This document shows positions 7,261 through 15,500 of a DNA stretch of 64,000 nt, piece after piece; the first letter of the stretch is position 1; each line of letters begins with the position of its first letter. The notes beneath the pieces are model-generated. The model was not told the DNA's origin. It saw nothing but the letters and a program-made list of their open reading frames with translations, and made no database searches. Source of the stretch: Microvirga sp. 17 mud 1-3 (GTDB lineage: Bacteria; Pseudomonadota; Alphaproteobacteria; Rhizobiales; Beijerinckiaceae); NCBI RefSeq assembly GCF_003151255.1, contig NZ_CP029481.1, positions 3,286,001 to 3,350,000 of the forward strand, given 5' to 3'. A program made the translations under genes and the position numbers.

Positions 7261-9684
7261 TCAGGAGCGCAGCACCGCGCCGGTCTTCTTGCCGACCTCG
7301 GCGACGATCTTGGCCGAAATGGCCTCGATCTCGGCGTCTGTCAGCGTCTTCTCGGTCGGCTGGAGGGTCACGGCGATGGCGACGGACTTCTTGCCCTCGT
7401 CAATCCCGGCGCCCTCGTAGATGTCGAACACGGTGACGCCTGCGATCAGCTGGCGCTCCGCACCTTGCGCGAACTTCACGATGTCGCCCGCCGCCACGTC
7501 GCGGCCGACCACGAACGCGAAGTCGCGGGTGACCGGCTGGAAGTCGGACAGGGCGAGCTTCGGCTTCATCTTGGTCGGCTTCGCCTTGGGCGGCGGCAGC
7601 ACGTTGAGGTTCACCTCGAAGGCCACCAGCGGCCCCTTCAGGTCGAGGGCCTTGAGGATCTTCGGGTGGATCTCGCCGAAGACGCCGACCACGTTCTTGG
7701 GCCCGAACTGCAGCGTCCCGGAGCGTCCCGGATGGAACCAGGACGGCCCGCCGGGCACCACCTGGAGGCCGCCGGCCGGAATGCCCAGAGAGGCCAGCAG
7801 CGCCATGGCATCGGCCTTGGCATCGAACACGTCTACGTTCGAAGCGCCGCCATCCCAATGACGCCCGACACCTTCGGCCCGGGCAGTGCCGCGCCGCACC
7901 GCCGCGGCCTTGGTCGCCTGGCCTTCCGGCTCGTCTGACGCGAAGGTCTGGCCGACCTCGAACAGGGCGACGTCCCCATAGCCGCGGTCGGCATTGCGCT
8001 GGGCCGCCTTCAGAAGGCCCGGCAGCAGGCTCGGGCGCATGTCCGAGAGATCGGCCGCGATGGGATTGGCGAGCACCAGGCGCGCATCACCGCCACCGAA
8101 CAGCGCGGCTTCGTCCTTCGCGATGAACGACCAGGTCACGGCCTCCACGAGTCCACGGACCGCCAAGGCCCGCCGGGCCAGGATGGTGCGCTTCTGGAGA
8201 AGGGTCAGGATCGGCTTGGCGACGGTCGCCTCAAGCCGCGGCATCGGCTGCGGCAGGATGCGGTCGACCCCGGCGATGCGGATGACCTCCTCGACCAGGT
8301 CGGCCTTGCCCTCGATGTCGGGCCGCCAGGACGGCGGAACGACGCCGACGCTGTCGCCTGCCCCTTCGACCTTGAACCCGAGCTTCTCCAGGATCTGCTG
8401 CGATTCGGCCGGCTTCACGTCGAGGCCGGACAGGCGCGGCACCTCGGACCACGGGAAAGTAATCACCCGCCGCGTCTCGGGCACCTGCCCGGCGACGACG
8501 GCCTCGCTCGCCTCGCCGCCGCAGAGGTCCATGACCAGCTTGGTGGCAAGGTCGAGCCCCGGCAGCGTGAAGGCCGGGTCGATGCCGCGCTCGAAGCGGT
8601 AGCGGGCATCCGTGATGATCCCGAGCTTTCGGCCGGACTGGGCGATGTTGAGCGGGTCCCACAGGGCCGATTCGATCAGCACGTCGGTGGTGTTCTCGTC
8701 GCAGCCCGAATGCTCGCCGCCCATGATGCCCGCAATGGATTCGACGCCCGCCTCGTCGGCGATCACCACGTTGCCGGCATCAAGCTTGTATGTGCGTCCG
8801 TCGAGGGCGAGCACCTCCTCGCCCTCCTTCGCGCGGCGCACGGTGAGGTTGCCCTTCACCTTCTTAGCGTCGAAGACGTGGAGCGGGCGGCCCCGGTCGA
8901 AGGTCATGTAGTTGGTGATGTCGACCAGCGCGTTGATGGGCCGAAGGCCGATGGAGAGCAGGCGACGCTGCATCCATTCCGGCGACGGGCCGTTCTTTAC
9001 CCCGCGCACGAGGCGGAGCGCGAAGGTCGGGCAGAGCTTCTCGTCGCCGGGCGCGAAATCGAGGCGGATCGAAACCGGGCAAGCGCCCTTGCCCTGAACG
9101 GACGGAACGGCCTCGCCCTTGAGAGTACCGAGGCCCGCCGCCGCGAGATCGCGGGCGATGCCGTGGATCGACGTGCAATCGGGCCGGTTCGGCGTCAGGT
9201 TGATCTCGATCACCGGATCGTCGAGGCCCGCATAGGCCGCGTAGGCCTGCCCCACCGGCGCGTCGGCCGGCAGGTCGATGATGCCGTCATGATCGTCGGA
9301 GATTTCGAGCTCCGCGGCCGAGCACAGCATGCCCGCGCTCTCGACGCCGCGGATGGTGCCGATTCCGAGCGTGATGTTCTTGCCCGGGATATAGGTGCCG
9401 GGCGGCGCGAAGACGCTCTTCATGCCGGTGCGGGCATTGGGCGCGCCGCAGACCACCTGGATGGGGGCGCCTTGGCCCGTATCCACCATGCAAACGCGCA
9501 GGCGGTCCGCATTCGGGTGCTGCTCGGCGGAGATCACATAGGCGACCGTATAGGGCGCCAAGGTCTTCGCCTTGTCCTCGACCCCTTCGACCTCGAGGCC
9601 GATCCGGGTGAGCGTCTCGACGATCTCGTCGAGGGACGCTTGGGTGTCGAGATGGTCTTTCAACCAGGAGAGGGTGAATTTCAT
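7261..9684 (-). CDS. pheT: phenylalanyl-tRNA synthetase beta subunit
   Basis: Beta chain of the (alphabeta)2 enzyme that charges tRNA-Phe. The 807 residues show the usual order: N-terminal tRNA-binding (EMAP-like) domain around residues 40-150 ([14 protein letters not shown]), B3/B4 editing region around 210-385 ([21 protein letters not shown]), B5 domain around 400-475 ([11 protein letters not shown]), and a C-terminal FDX-ACB anticodon-binding domain ([15 protein letters not shown] onward, about 710-806). The length is normal and there is no frameshift. It follows pheS, with a palindromic repeat of about 100 bases between the two, and ends at a shared terminator. Confidence 0.97.
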   Translation of the reverse strand: MKFTLSWLKDHLDTQASLDEIVETLTRIGLEVEGVEDKAKTLAPYTVAYVISAEQHPNADRLRVCMVDTGQGAPIQVVCGAPNARTGMKSVFAPPGTYIPGKNITLGIGTIRGVESAGMLCSAAELEISDDHDGIIDLPADAPVGQAYAAYAGLDDPVIEINLTPNRPDCTSIHGIARDLAAAGLGTLKGEAVPSVQGKGACPVSIRLDFAPGDEKLCPTFALRLVRGVKNGPSPEWMQRRLLSIGLRPINALVDITNYMTFDRGRPLHVFDAKKVKGNLTVRRAKEGEEVLALDGRTYKLDAGNVVIADEAGVESIAGIMGGEHSGCDENTTDVLIESALWDPLNIAQSGRKLGIITDARYRFERGIDPAFTLPGLDLATKLVMDLCGGEASEAVVAGQVPETRRVITFPWSEVPRLSGLDVKPAESQQILEKLGFKVEGAGDSVGVVPPSWRPDIEGKADLVEEVIRIAGVDRILPQPMPRLEATVAKPILTLLQKRTILARRALAVRGLVEAVTWSFIAKDEAALFGGGDARLVLANPIAADLSDMRPSLLPGLLKAAQRNADRGYGDVALFEVGQTFASDEPEGQATKAAAVRRGTARAEGVGRHWDGGASNVDVFDAKADAMALLASLGIPAGGLQVVPGGPSWFHPGRSGTLQFGPKNVVGVFGEIHPKILKALDLKGPLVAFEVNLNVLPPPKAKPTKMKPKLALSDFQPVTRDFAFVVGRDVAAGDIVKFAQGAERQLIAGVTVFDIYEGAGIDEGKKSVAIAVTLQPTEKTLTDAEIEAISAKIVAEVGKKTGAVLRS

Positions 9685-9701
9685 GACACTTTTCCTTGAG
9701 T

Positions 9702-9803
9702 GTCATCCCGGACCGGCAAAGCCGGATCCGGGATCGTGATCGGAATGGGGCGCTTTACTCGTCTTGCGGTTCCGGCTCTTCGCGATGCTCAGGCCGGAAT
9801 GAC
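9702..9803. repeat. palindromic repeat element in the pheS-pheT intergenic gap
   Basis: The gap is framed by GTCATCCCGG (from 9702) and its near-inverse CCGGAATGAC (to 9803). Inside, 9707-9732 folds as a nested hairpin: outer CCCGGA/TCCGGG, inner CCGGC/GCCGG, AAA loop. It belongs to the same repeat type as 7167 and 26334 and sits within an otherwise tight operon. Confidence 0.6.
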
Positions 9804-9805
9804 GC

Positions 9806-10888
9806 TCAGGAGGTCAGGCCACTGACGAGGCTCGGGATGTCGAGCGGGCGGAAGCCGTAATGGTTCAGCCAGCGCACATCGGCCTCGAAGAAGGGGCGAA
9901 GGTCCGGCATGCCGTATTTCAGCATGGCGATGCGGTCGATCCCCATGCCCCAGGCGAAGCCCTGGTACTCGTCCGGATCGAGGCCGCAATTCCGCAGCAC
10001 GTTCGGATGGACCATGCCGCAGCCCAGGATTTCCAACCAGTCCTCGCCCTCGCCGAAGCGGATTTCGCCGCCCTTGCGCGAGCACTGGATGTCCACCTCG
10101 GCGGACGGCTCCGTGAACGGGAAGAAGGACGGGCGGAAGCGCATCTTCACCTGGTCGACCTCGAAGAAGGCCTTGCAGAACTCCTCCAGCACCCACTTCA
10201 TGTGCGCGATGTTGGCCTGCTTGTCGATGACGAGGCCCTCGACCTGATGGAACATCGGCGTGTGGGTCTGGTCCGAATCGTGCCGGTAGGTCCGGCCGGG
10301 GCAGATCACCCGGATCGGCGGCTTCTGGGCCATCATGGTCCGGATCTGGACCGGAGACGTGTGCGTGCGCAGCACCTTGCGCTCGCCCTTTTCGTCGGGG
10401 GCGAGGAAGAAGGTGTCGTGCATCTCGCGGGCCGGATGCCCTTCGGGAAAGTTCAGCGCCGTGAAGTTGAGGTAGTCGGTTTCGATGTCCGGCCCTTCGG
10501 CGATGGAGAAGCCCATATCGGCGAAGATCGCCGCCAGCTCCTCGATGACCTGGCTGATGGGGTGAATGCGGCCGCGGGTCTCCGGGCCGTCCTGGACCGG
10601 CAGGGTCACGTCCACGCGCTCGGCTGCGAGGCGGGCGTCCAGGGCCGCCTCGGCCAGCACGTCCTTCCGGGCCGCAATGGCGCCCTGCACCTTGTCGCGC
10701 AGGCCGTTGATGAGGGGGCCGCGCTCCTTGCGCTCCTCGGGCGTCATCGCGCCCAGCGTCTTCAGAAGCTCGGAGACGGAGCCCTTCTTGCCGAGTGCGG
10801 CCACGCGCACGGCTTCAACGGCCGCCTCGTCGCCGGCGGCCTCGACCTGGGACAGCAGGTCACGTTCGAGTTGATTGAGATCGGTCAT
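9806..10888 (-). CDS. pheS: phenylalanyl-tRNA synthetase alpha subunit
   Basis: Catalytic chain of phenylalanyl-tRNA synthetase. The 360 residues comprise an N-terminal coiled-coil region (about 1-90, contacting tRNA), then the class II catalytic core: motif 2 [19 protein letters not shown] and motif 3 [17 protein letters not shown] near the C-terminus. [21 protein letters not shown] in the middle is the conserved Phe/ATP site region. ATG 10888 is preceded by a 170-base spacer after rplT that contains two hairpins, so expression may be separable from the ribosomal genes. Confidence 0.97.
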   Translation of the reverse strand: MTDLNQLERDLLSQVEAAGDEAAVEAVRVAALGKKGSVSELLKTLGAMTPEERKERGPLINGLRDKVQGAIAARKDVLAEAALDARLAAERVDVTLPVQDGPETRGRIHPISQVIEELAAIFADMGFSIAEGPDIETDYLNFTALNFPEGHPAREMHDTFFLAPDEKGERKVLRTHTSPVQIRTMMAQKPPIRVICPGRTYRHDSDQTHTPMFHQVEGLVIDKQANIAHMKWVLEEFCKAFFEVDQVKMRFRPSFFPFTEPSAEVDIQCSRKGGEIRFGEGEDWLEILGCGMVHPNVLRNCGLDPDEYQGFAWGMGIDRIAMLKYGMPDLRPFFEADVRWLNHYGFRPLDIPSLVSGLTS

Positions 10889-10968
10889 CGGTCCGTTGCC
10901 AGAATGGATGCGCTTGAGTGGGGCGCGGCGCGGGAACCGTCAAGCCGTCCGAGCCGCAAAATGATCAT

Positions 10969-10989
10969 CGACGGCAGATGGAGCCGTCG
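10969..10989 (-). other. hairpin in the rplT-pheS spacer
   Basis: Stem CGACGGC / GCCGTCG (7 bp) with a 7-base loop, followed on the minus strand by ATGATCATTTTGC. It could be a weak terminator or attenuator ahead of pheS. I see no Phe-rich leader peptide like pheM in the spacer. Confidence 0.35.
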
Positions 10990-11018
10990 GCGCGGAGGGT
11001 CTCGGGGCAAGAATTGGG

Positions 11019-11044
11019 GGCGCGGCCGGAAAACCAGCCGCGCC
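11019..11044 (-). terminator. hairpin just downstream of rplT
   Basis: Stem GGCGCGGC / GCCGCGCC (8 bp) with an inner GG/CC closing an AAAA loop, 17 bases past the rplT stop. There is little U-tract on the minus strand, so it may be a partial terminator or a 3'-end stabiliser. Confidence 0.45.
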
Positions 11045-11060
11045 GAAGCCAGGTTGTCGC

Positions 11061-11432
11061 TTACGCGGCCTGCTGCTGCGGCAGCGAGGCCTTGGCGCGC
11101 TCCACATAGGCGGCGAAGGCCGCCGGCTCGTGGATGGCCATCTCGGACAGAACCTTGCGATCGACCTCGATCCCAGCCTTGCCGAGACCGTCGATAAATC
11201 GGGAATAGGTCAGGCCATGCTCGCGAACCGCCGCATTGAGGCGCTGGATCCAGAGAGCGCGGAAGGTGCGCTTCTTGTTCTTACGGTCGCGATAAGCATA
11301 TTGCATGCTCTTCTCGACCGCCTGCTTGGCGATGCGGATAGTGTTCTTGCGGCGGCCGAAGAAACCCTTGGCGGCCTTCAGAACCTTCTTGTGCTTGGCG
11401 TGGGCGGTAACGCCCCGTTTGACGCGGGCCAT
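11061..11432 (-). CDS. rplT: 50S ribosomal protein L20
   Basis: Early-assembly 23S rRNA-binding protein, 123 residues, with the canonical basic opening [19 protein letters not shown] and the conserved [19 protein letters not shown] block in the C-terminal half. It follows rpmI after about 40 bases, the standard rpmI-rplT order. In E. coli and Bacillus L20 represses its own operon by binding leader RNA; a structured candidate leader lies upstream of rpmI at 11701-11846. Confidence 0.98.
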   Translation of the reverse strand: MARVKRGVTAHAKHKKVLKAAKGFFGRRKNTIRIAKQAVEKSMQYAYRDRKNKKRTFRALWIQRLNAAVREHGLTYSRFIDGLGKAGIEVDRKVLSEMAIHEPAAFAAYVERAKASLPQQQAA

Positions 11433-11472
11433 TTAAAAAACTCCTTCAAAATCCGGGATGTGGAAGACCGCC

Positions 11473-11673
11473 TCAGCCGTTCGGCAGGAAGTACTTCTTC
11501 ACGTTGTAGGCATCACCCTCGAACATCGTCGTGGTGCCGCGCAGGTTGCGGATCTGCTTCTTGGTCCGCTTGATCATCCCGTGGCGCTTACCGGCCTGGG
11601 CGTAAACGACCTTGCCGGTGCCAGTGATCTTGAAGCGCTTTTTGGCGCCCGATTTCGTCTTCAGCTTGGGCAT
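11473..11673 (-). CDS. rpmI: 50S ribosomal protein L35
   Basis: A 66-residue basic protein of the large subunit, opening [21 protein letters not shown] and containing [18 protein letters not shown], both diagnostic of L35. The start ATG 11673 is preceded on the minus strand by AAAGGAGAGCCAA, a strong ribosome-binding site. It is separated from infC by a 214-base structured spacer. Confidence 0.98.
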   Translation of the reverse strand: MPKLKTKSGAKKRFKITGTGKVVYAQAGKRHGMIKRTKKQIRNLRGTTTMFEGDAYNVKKYFLPNG

Positions 11674-11700
11674 TTGGCTCTCCTTTGGTCAGGCCTCGAG

Positions 11701-11822
11701 GGCGGCAAGCCGCCTCAAAACCCTGTCATTGCTGCATGAGCAAGACGAACCGCCACGGCAGCCCTATCGGCCGGGCGGTTCGGTGAAGGCCGGCTTATGG
11801 CAGAGGCCGGCCCAAAAAGCAA
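11701..11822 (-). promoter_or_regulatory. structured leader between infC and rpmI (candidate L20-responsive region)
   Basis: Three stems stand in a row: GGCCGGC/GCCGGCC (11788-11812), CGAACCGCC/GGCGGTTCG (11746-11782) and GGCGGC/GCCGCC (11701-11714), the last close to the rpmI ribosome-binding site. Dense pairing in front of rpmI-rplT fits autogenous control by L20, known for this operon in other bacteria. The assignment here is inference from position. Confidence 0.4.
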
Positions 11823-11846
11823 TGGCCGCCGGAGCGCCGGCGGCCA
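11823..11846 (-). terminator. intrinsic terminator or attenuator downstream of infC
   Basis: Perfect 10-bp stem TGGCCGCCGG / CCGGCGGCCA with a 4-base loop, followed on the minus strand by TTGCTTTTT. This is the best intrinsic-terminator shape in the window. It lies between infC and rpmI, so it would separate them or act as an attenuator. Confidence 0.65.
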
Positions 11847-11887
11847 GAGAATTCCGTCCTGCCCCTACGAGGAGGCGAGGCGTCCCG

Positions 11888-12430
11888 TCAGCGGGGCGCC
11901 AGTACCATGACGACCTGACGGCCCTCGAAATTGGGCTCCATCTCGACCTTGGCGAGGTCGCCCACATCGGCCTTCACGCGATCGAGGACCTTAAGGCCCA
12001 GATCCTGGTGCGCCATCTCGCGGCCGCGGAAGCGCAGGGTGATCTTGACCTTGTTGCCTTCCTCGAAGAAGCCCTTCATGGCCTTCATCTTGACGTCATA
12101 GTCATGATCGTCGATGCCCGGGCGAAGCTTGATTTCCTTGACCTCGACGGTCTTCTGCTTCTTACGGGCCTCGGAGGCCTTCTTCTGCTCGAGGAAGCGA
12201 TATTTGCCGTAATCGAGGATCTTGCAGACGGGCGGGGAAGAATTCGGTGCGATCTCGACGAGGTCGAGGCCGGCATCCTCAGCGATGCGCAAGGCGTCGA
12301 AAAACGGCATGACGCCGCGATTCTGGCCGGTATCGTCAATCAGCTGCACTTCGCGAACGCCGCGAATGTCCCGGTTGGCGCGCGGTCCGTCCTTCTGCGG
12401 AACCGGCATAGCTCTCATTGGTCTGCGAAT
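11888..12430 (-). CDS. infC: translation initiation factor IF-3, probable AUU start
   Basis: Binds the 30S subunit and checks the start codon and initiator tRNA. The N-domain ([11 protein letters not shown] ... [12 protein letters not shown]) and C-domain ([15 protein letters not shown] ... [10 protein letters not shown]) are complete. The usual ATG reading begins at 12418, but I extend four codons to ATT 12428-12430. An AGGAG (12440-12444) sits nine bases upstream of that ATT, the frame is open, and the added residues give an (M)RRPMRA opening like the RRP-type start I recall for rhizobial IF3. A non-AUG infC start is the known basis of IF3 autoregulation. Confidence 0.93.
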   Translation of the reverse strand: MRRPMRAMPVPQKDGPRANRDIRGVREVQLIDDTGQNRGVMPFFDALRIAEDAGLDLVEIAPNSSPPVCKILDYGKYRFLEQKKASEARKKQKTVEVKEIKLRPGIDDHDYDVKMKAMKGFFEEGNKVKITLRFRGREMAHQDLGLKVLDRVKADVGDLAKVEMEPNFEGRQVVMVLAPR

Positions 12431-12516
12431 GGCTCGTATCTCCTGTTATGCGGCCCGAGAGCAGCCATAGGGCATCCAGCCCTCCCCGACTCTCTCACGG
12501 TACCGCGAATGCTCTG

Positions 12517-12545
12517 ACATTTCGCGCAAACGCGCGGGAAGTCAA
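12517..12545 (-). promoter_or_regulatory. candidate promoter for infC
   Basis: TTGACT (12545 to 12540), a 17-base spacer and AAATGT (12522 to 12517) on the minus strand, about 90 bases before the infC start. The -35 overlaps the stop codon of the glycosyltransferase gene. The -10 is weak. Confidence 0.3.
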
Positions 12546-13786
12546 CTTGTTCTACGTGGGTAATGCCCTTCCAGGAGGGCAGAATAGACATCGAGGGTGC
12601 TCGATACCATCCGTTCCAGGGAGAAATGGTGCTCCACATGGGACCTTGCCCGGTTCCCCAGGGCAATACGGGCGCTGGCCCCGAGGGACAGGGCGTGGCC
12701 GAGGGCATCCGCAAGGGCATCCGCGTCTCCCGGCGGAATCCGCCACCCCGTCCGCTCCTGCGGCAGCACCGCCGGGGGCGATAGGACGGTTTCCGGCACG
12801 GCCCCGAGATCGGACACCACCACGGGCGTCCCCATCGCCTGGGCCTCCACGGCTGAGCGGCCGAAGGCCTCGGGCTCCGTGGACGGCACGGTCACGACGG
12901 AAGCGGCCAGGAAGGCGGCCGGCATGTCGGTGCAATGGCCGACCCGGCGCACGATCCCGGTCAGCCCGCGGGACTCGATAAGGGCGTCGAGCTCCTTCAC
13001 GTAGGAATCCCGTCCCTGCGGATCGCCGGCCAGGATATAGGCCACATCCGAAACCCCTGCGCTCCGCAACCGGGCAGCCGCCTCGATGAGGACCTTCTGC
13101 CCCTTCCAGCCCGTCAGGCGCGCTGCGAGCAGGACCATCCGCTCATGGGGCGAGACCTTCCACGCCTTGCGCAGGTTCTCGACCCGCTCCGGCGAGACGG
13201 CGGAGGGTGAGAAAGCCGCGAAATCCGTGCCGCGGTGAATGACCCGAATTCGGTCTCCCGCCTGGGGATAAAGGGAGCGGATGAGGTCGCCCGTATAATG
13301 GGAATTGGCGATCACCGCGTCGCCCCGGGCCATCACCGAATTGTACAGCACCTTCACGGACGAGCGCCCGGCATAGCTGCCGTGATAGGTCGTGACGAAA
13401 GGAAGGTTCAAGGAGCGCGCGGCCCCCAGGGCCACCCAGGCCGGAGCGCGGGACCGGGCATGAACGAGGGCCACCCGCTCCTGGTGGCAGATCCGGGCGA
13501 GACGCCTCACATTGAGGAGCATGGAGAACGGGTTCTTCGTGGCGGCCGGGAATGGAACCCAGATGCCGCCCTTCGTCTGCAGCTCGCCCACGAGCCGCCC
13601 GCCCTCGGTCGCGACCAGGGCGCGGGCACCCGCATGAGCGAGGCCCTCGGCCACGTCGACCGTGGTCCGCTCGGCACCGCCGGCCTCGAGTTCGGGGATG
13701 ATCTGCAGGATGGTCCGCCCCGCCAGCGGATGGATGTTGGACGACGGAAACGGAGCTCCCCCGCTGGATCGCTTTGAGACGTTCAC
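12542..13786 (-). CDS. GT4-family glycosyltransferase
   Basis: Retaining GT-B glycosyltransferase, 414 residues, probably acting on a lipid- or polysaccharide-linked acceptor at the cytoplasmic face. The N-terminal Rossmann half begins TILQIIPELEAGGAERTTVD near residue 25, where GGAER is the common donor/acceptor loop of GT4. The C-terminal half has LLAARLTGWKGQKVLIEA near 220 and the E-x7-E motif in STEPEAFGRSAVEAQAMG near 305, which binds the nucleotide sugar. I see no signal peptide. No other polysaccharide genes are adjacent, so the acceptor cannot be named. Confidence 0.87.
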   Translation of the reverse strand: MNVSKRSSGGAPFPSSNIHPLAGRTILQIIPELEAGGAERTTVDVAEGLAHAGARALVATEGGRLVGELQTKGGIWVPFPAATKNPFSMLLNVRRLARICHQERVALVHARSRAPAWVALGAARSLNLPFVTTYHGSYAGRSSVKVLYNSVMARGDAVIANSHYTGDLIRSLYPQAGDRIRVIHRGTDFAAFSPSAVSPERVENLRKAWKVSPHERMVLLAARLTGWKGQKVLIEAAARLRSAGVSDVAYILAGDPQGRDSYVKELDALIESRGLTGIVRRVGHCTDMPAAFLAASVVTVPSTEPEAFGRSAVEAQAMGTPVVVSDLGAVPETVLSPPAVLPQERTGWRIPPGDADALADALGHALSLGASARIALGNRARSHVEHHFSLERMVSSTLDVYSALLEGHYPRRTS

Positions 13787-13852
13787 CGATGTAAGAGCCT
13801 TCTCCAGGAATTGACCGAACGTTGCTTTAAAGCAGTTGAGGATGAGTTAACC

Positions 13853-14599
13853 ATGCAGCATGCCGTCGCCGGAGCCCCTCACATTGCCGTTCTGGCCCGC
13901 GAGGGCAAGGGTCCGCCCGTGGTCTGGCTCGGAGGCTTCAAGTCCGACATGCGCTCGACGAAGGCGGAGGTGCTCGATGCCTGGGCCGCAAAGGCCGGCC
14001 GCGCCTTCATCCGCTTCGATTACAGCGGCCATGGGGAGTCGGGCGGCGACTTCGCCGAAGGGACCATTTCCCAATGGCTGGAGGACAGCCTGGCGGTGCT
14101 GGCGTCCCATGTGGAGGATCGACCGATCCTGGTCGGTTCGTCCATGGGCGGGTGGCTTGCGCTCCTCGTCGCCCGCCGCCTGCTTGAGACCTGCCCCGAC
14201 CGGGCGCCACGCGGCATGGTCCTGATCGCTCCTGCGGTCGACTTCACCGAGCGGCTCATGTGGGATCGTTTCCCCGACGACATCAAGCGCGCCATCGACG
14301 AGACGGGCGTCTACAACAGGCCCTCGCCCTATTCGCCGGACCCCTACCCTATTACGAAGCGGCTCATAGAAGACGGGCGCCGACATCTTATCCTCGGCAC
14401 GCCGATCCGGACGGATTGCCCCGTCCATATCCTACAGGGAATGGAAGACCCGGATGTGCCATGGGGTCACGCCCTGACGCTGGTCGAGCATCTGCCCGGC
14501 GACAGCACGTCCCTGACACTCGTGAAGGATGGCGACCACCGCCTGTCCAGGCCGGAAGACCTCGACCGCCTCGTGCGGGCGGTCGAGGCGATGGGTTAG
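13853..14599 (+). CDS. alpha/beta hydrolase (ABHD10-like serine hydrolase)
   Basis: A 248-residue single-domain alpha/beta hydrolase. Visible elements are the first strand VVWLGGFKSDM, the nucleophile elbow GSSMGGW (Ser near residue 102), the acidic residue in LQGMEDPDVPW and the histidine in KDGDHRLSRPED close to the end, so the triad is complete. Family resemblance is to ABHD10-type thioesterases. ATG 13853 follows GAGGATGAG at workable distance; a TTG at 13811 would add 14 poorly conserved residues. Its stop overlaps that of the DUF1150 gene by 4 bases, tail to tail. Confidence 0.85.
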   Translation: MQHAVAGAPHIAVLAREGKGPPVVWLGGFKSDMRSTKAEVLDAWAAKAGRAFIRFDYSGHGESGGDFAEGTISQWLEDSLAVLASHVEDRPILVGSSMGGWLALLVARRLLETCPDRAPRGMVLIAPAVDFTERLMWDRFPDDIKRAIDETGVYNRPSPYSPDPYPITKRLIEDGRRHLILGTPIRTDCPVHILQGMEDPDVPWGHALTLVEHLPGDSTSLTLVKDGDHRLSRPEDLDRLVRAVEAMG

Positions 14600-14862
14600 T
14601 GCAGGCTCACGGTTTCGAGATCGTGCGCCCAGGCATTGGCGACCGCTGCATCCCGGGTATCGGTCAGCACGATGGGTTCGCCGCTGGCGGACAGGAGTGC
14701 AAAGAGTTTCAGTCCCGGCTGGATCTCGGGCGCCTGTGGAAACAGGCGGGTGATCTCGTCGGATAGGATCGGCTTCACATAGGCCATCTGGCCTTCTCCA
14801 AGGGCGGCCAGCTCCGCCTTGTCGAGAAACTCGCCGTTCTGGAGCTTGGTATTAGTGTTCAT
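14596..14862 (-). CDS. DUF1150 family protein
   Basis: An 88-residue alphaproteobacterial protein of unknown function, matching DUF1150 by the block GQMAYVKPILSDEITRLFP and by IVLTDTRDAAVANAWAHDLETVSLH at the end. It starts inside the last codons of the Hsp20 gene (11-base overlap), so the two are translated together. This pairing is common in Rhizobiales and suggests a role in protein quality control; that role is inference. Confidence 0.85.
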   Translation of the reverse strand: MNTNTKLQNGEFLDKAELAALGEGQMAYVKPILSDEITRLFPQAPEIQPGLKLFALLSASGEPIVLTDTRDAAVANAWAHDLETVSLH

Positions 14863-15322
14863 CAGGACTCTCCTTGGCGGATGCCGTTACGCCTCGTCCG
14901 GGGGCGCCGATATCGATCTTGCGGATGATCCGCTCCGGCTCGGGCCGGGCGAGGTCGATCGACAGAAGCCCGTTGGACAAATCGGCCCCCAGCACCTCCA
15001 TGCCATCGGCCAGGAGGAACGCGCGCTGGAACTGCCGGGCGGCGATGCCGCGATGCAGGAAGTGCCTTGCCTTGTCGTCGATCTGCCGCCCCCGGATCAC
15101 GAGCTGATTTTCCTCCAGGGTCACCTCGAGCTGGTCCCGGGTGAAGCCCGCGACCGCAAGGGTGATTCTGAGGCGCTCGGGATCCTGTGCGGTCCGGGCG
15201 AGACGCTCGATATTATAGGGCGGATATCCGTCGCCTGCGGCCTTCGCGACCCGGTCGAGCGCCTGCTCGATCTCGTCGAAGCCTAGAAGAAACGGATGCC
15301 CGAAGGGCGATTGACGCGACAT
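14852..15322 (-). CDS. small heat-shock protein, Hsp20/alpha-crystallin family
   Basis: ATP-independent holdase. The 156 residues contain an alpha-crystallin domain from about 35 to 130 (YNIERLARTAQDPERLRITLAVAGF, then ENQLVIRGRQ, and the GLLSIDLAR strand) and a short C-terminal tail. It resembles the IbpA/HspA class in length. The ATG at 15322 has only a poor Shine-Dalgarno (CTTCGAGA). A sigma-32-like promoter candidate lies 90-115 bases upstream. It is translationally coupled to DUF1150. Confidence 0.93.
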   Translation of the reverse strand: MSRQSPFGHPFLLGFDEIEQALDRVAKAAGDGYPPYNIERLARTAQDPERLRITLAVAGFTRDQLEVTLEENQLVIRGRQIDDKARHFLHRGIAARQFQRAFLLADGMEVLGADLSNGLLSIDLARPEPERIIRKIDIGAPGRGVTASAKESPDEH

Positions 15323-15382
15323 TCTCGAAGCCCAAGGTTAAGAGGCACTTCGTTGGGTTTGAGCCCGCCGATGCGGCGCTCA

Positions 15383-15402
15383 GGCGCCCGGTTCCGGGCG
15401 CC
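15383..15402 (-). terminator. hairpin downstream of argH
   Basis: Perfect 9-bp stem GGCGCCCGG / CCGGGCGCC around TT, about 100 bases past the argH stop and inside the Hsp20 leader. There is no U-tract, so it may be a terminator of argH or a 5'-leader structure of the Hsp20 message. Confidence 0.4.
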
Positions 15403-15409
15403 GTCCTCA

Positions 15410-15438
15410 ATATGGAGACGGCTCCGGCCTGCATCAAG
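15410..15438 (-). promoter_or_regulatory. candidate RpoH (sigma-32) promoter for Hsp20
   Basis: On the minus strand CTTGAT (15438 to 15433), 15 bases, then CTCCATAT (15417 to 15410). This resembles the sigma-32 consensus CTTGAA / CCCCATNT at a normal spacing, and it lies upstream of a heat-shock gene. Confidence 0.4.
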
Positions 15439-15500
15439 ACCTTGGCCGAGCAAGCCGGCCTTCATCCTTAACTCGCTGTTCGAGAAGGATTTTAAGCGAC

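Noticed and set aside
10889..11018. Phe-codon leader peptide controlling pheST
   Set aside because: No short frame with a Phe run lies in the spacer, although hairpins are present.
9860..11197. A 445-codon open frame opposite pheS and rplT
   Set aside because: The opposite strand carries unmistakable pheS and rplT; the frame has no recognisable motif.
15323..15360. ROSE-type RNA thermometer before the Hsp20 start
   Set aside because: The leader next to the ATG lacks the U[UC]GCU anti-Shine-Dalgarno element and a clear hairpin over the start.
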